Source: Verrucomicrobiia bacterium (lineage in GTDB: Bacteria; Verrucomicrobiota; Verrucomicrobiia; Limisphaerales; DTLC01). From it: DNA of 6,441 bases. The stretch's first letter is position 1, and each line of letters starts with the position of its first letter. Where the stretch lies: positions 1 through 6,441 of the forward strand of contig JANWZY010000165.1 of NCBI GenBank assembly GCA_025061935.1, read 5' to 3'. Positions 5,773 to 6,441 of the stretch are shown here, piece by piece. The position numbers and the translations under genes were made by a program. A model generated the notes under the pieces. That model was not told the DNA's origin. It ran no database searches and saw only the letters and a list, made by a program, of their open reading frames with translations.

Positions 5773-6441
5773 TTATTTTCCCAACGCCACGCGGGCTGCA
5801 CCATACACGCCGGCCCATTCGCCTAATGCGGCCGGTAGAATCCGCACGCGGTGCCCGCCCGGGCGCCACTCCATTTCGTCGAGGAACCGGTTCAGCGGCT
5901 CGAACAGAAGCGGACCGCTACGCGCTATCCCACCACCAATGATCACGACCTCAGGATCGAAAATATTGATGAACGACGTGATCGCGCGCGCCAGTGCGCG
6001 CACAGACGCCAGCCATACTGCTGCGGCGTGGCTATCGCCCTGCGCGTAAGCTTCAACCAGCGCTTCTGTGGTGGCGAACCTGCCACCACTGCGTGCACCG
6101 ACGGTATAGTTCCCTATGGCCGCTTCAAGCGACCCGGGCGTGCCGAAAATGCTACGATCCGGAGTGTCTTGAATCGACACATGCCCGAGGTGGCCAGCGC
6201 GGCCTATTGCGCCTGTTAGCAATCTGCCGTCGGCCAGTACGGCTCCGCCCACCCCGGTTCCGAGCGTGAGCAAAATCGCGTGCCGGCAACCCGCTGCGGC
6301 CCCCTGCCACGCCTCGCCCAATAATGCAGCATGCGCGTCGTTCAACACCGGCACGGGCGTAGGCCAGTCAAGCACATCCGTCCAATCGAGGCGTTCAAGG
6401 CCGGGCAGTTTCCCCGGTTGGAACTCGATCCCCCGCCCGTG
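5773..6441 (-). CDS. ROK-family sugar kinase-like protein, N-terminus beyond window
   Basis: The frame ends with TAA at 5775-5773 and stays open to the window edge, giving 222 residues. A GTG at 6375 could be read as a start, but the coding match continues upstream of it (for example LERLDW at 15-20 of the partial protein), so the gene is cut by the window edge. About the first third of a usual ROK protein (around 300 residues), including the first phosphate loop, is missing. Visible motifs: PVPVLNDAHAALLGE with the catalytic Asp (NDA, 34-36), the ROK signature around LGTGVGGAVLADG (60-72), GRAGHLGHVSI (80-90) and FDPEVVIIGGGI (161-172). The zinc motif CxCGxxGCxE is replaced by SIFGTPGSLE (97-106), without any of its cysteines. 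Typical ROK proteins are cytoplasmic glucose or other hexose kinases, or regulators with an added DNA-binding domain; the missing N-terminus prevents a choice. It converges on the oxidoreductase gene. Confidence 0.92.
   Translation of the reverse strand, partial: HGRGIEFQPGKLPGLERLDWTDVLDWPTPVPVLNDAHAALLGEAWQGAAAGCRHAILLTLGTGVGGAVLADGRLLTGAIGRAGHLGHVSIQDTPDRSIFGTPGSLEAAIGNYTVGARSGGRFATTEALVEAYAQGDSHAAAVWLASVRALARAITSFINIFDPEVVIIGGGIARSGPLLFEPLNRFLDEMEWRPGGHRVRILPAALGEWAGVYGAARVALGK

Noticed and set aside
5851..6219. Plus-strand frames opposite the ROK gene
   Set aside because: Antisense to a gene with several ROK motifs; the translations show no family features.
6373..6375. GTG at 6375 as the start of the ROK gene
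   Set aside because: The frame remains open and protein-like to the window edge, and a start here would remove the N-terminal domain of the family.

Overview
The window is GC-rich bacterial DNA, most likely from a Verrucomicrobiota (Pedosphaera/Limisphaera-like) or related PVC-group genome. This is inferred from gene content, not from a marker gene. The clues are a DUF4912 protein with a basic N-terminus, a Tat-exported Gfo/Idh/MocA oxidoreductase beside a DUF1080 (3-keto-disaccharide hydrolase) protein, a ROK protein of the cysteine-less 'GTPGSLE' type, and weak or absent Shine-Dalgarno sequences before several starts. There is no rRNA, tRNA, CRISPR array, transposase or phage gene.

Layout: positions 1-252 hold no gene I can support. 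Two minus-strand genes follow: a DUF4912 protein (253-1503) and, upstream of it, an exported SurA/PpiC-type foldase-like protein (1821-2936), separated by a 317-nt gap with two inverted repeats. A 225-nt divergent intergenic region (2937-3161) leads to a plus-strand pair only 27 nt apart: an exported DUF1080 protein (3162-3905) and a Tat-signal Gfo/Idh/MocA oxidoreductase (3933-5345). A 427-nt convergent intergenic region (5346-5772) contains several hairpins, including three copies of a REP-like element with a GTAG head. The window ends inside a minus-strand ROK-family gene (5773-6441) whose N-terminus lies beyond position 6441.

How the genes may work together: the DUF1080 and Gfo/Idh/MocA proteins probably form a two-gene unit acting outside the cytoplasm on oxidised (3-keto) sugars or glycosides. 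The PpiC-type protein, transcribed divergently, would assist folding of envelope proteins. The cytoplasmic ROK protein could phosphorylate a released sugar, but it is separately transcribed and that link is only suggestive.

The points most worth a second look are: (1) the three GTAG-headed hairpins, whose stems show compensatory base changes and are therefore probably a dispersed REP/RAYT-type family; (2) the ROK protein, which has lost all three cysteines of the usual zinc motif; (3) the PpiC-like domain, which appears to lack both usual histidines and carries an insertion of about 50 residues. I found no clear multi-gene defence or other wholly new system here.
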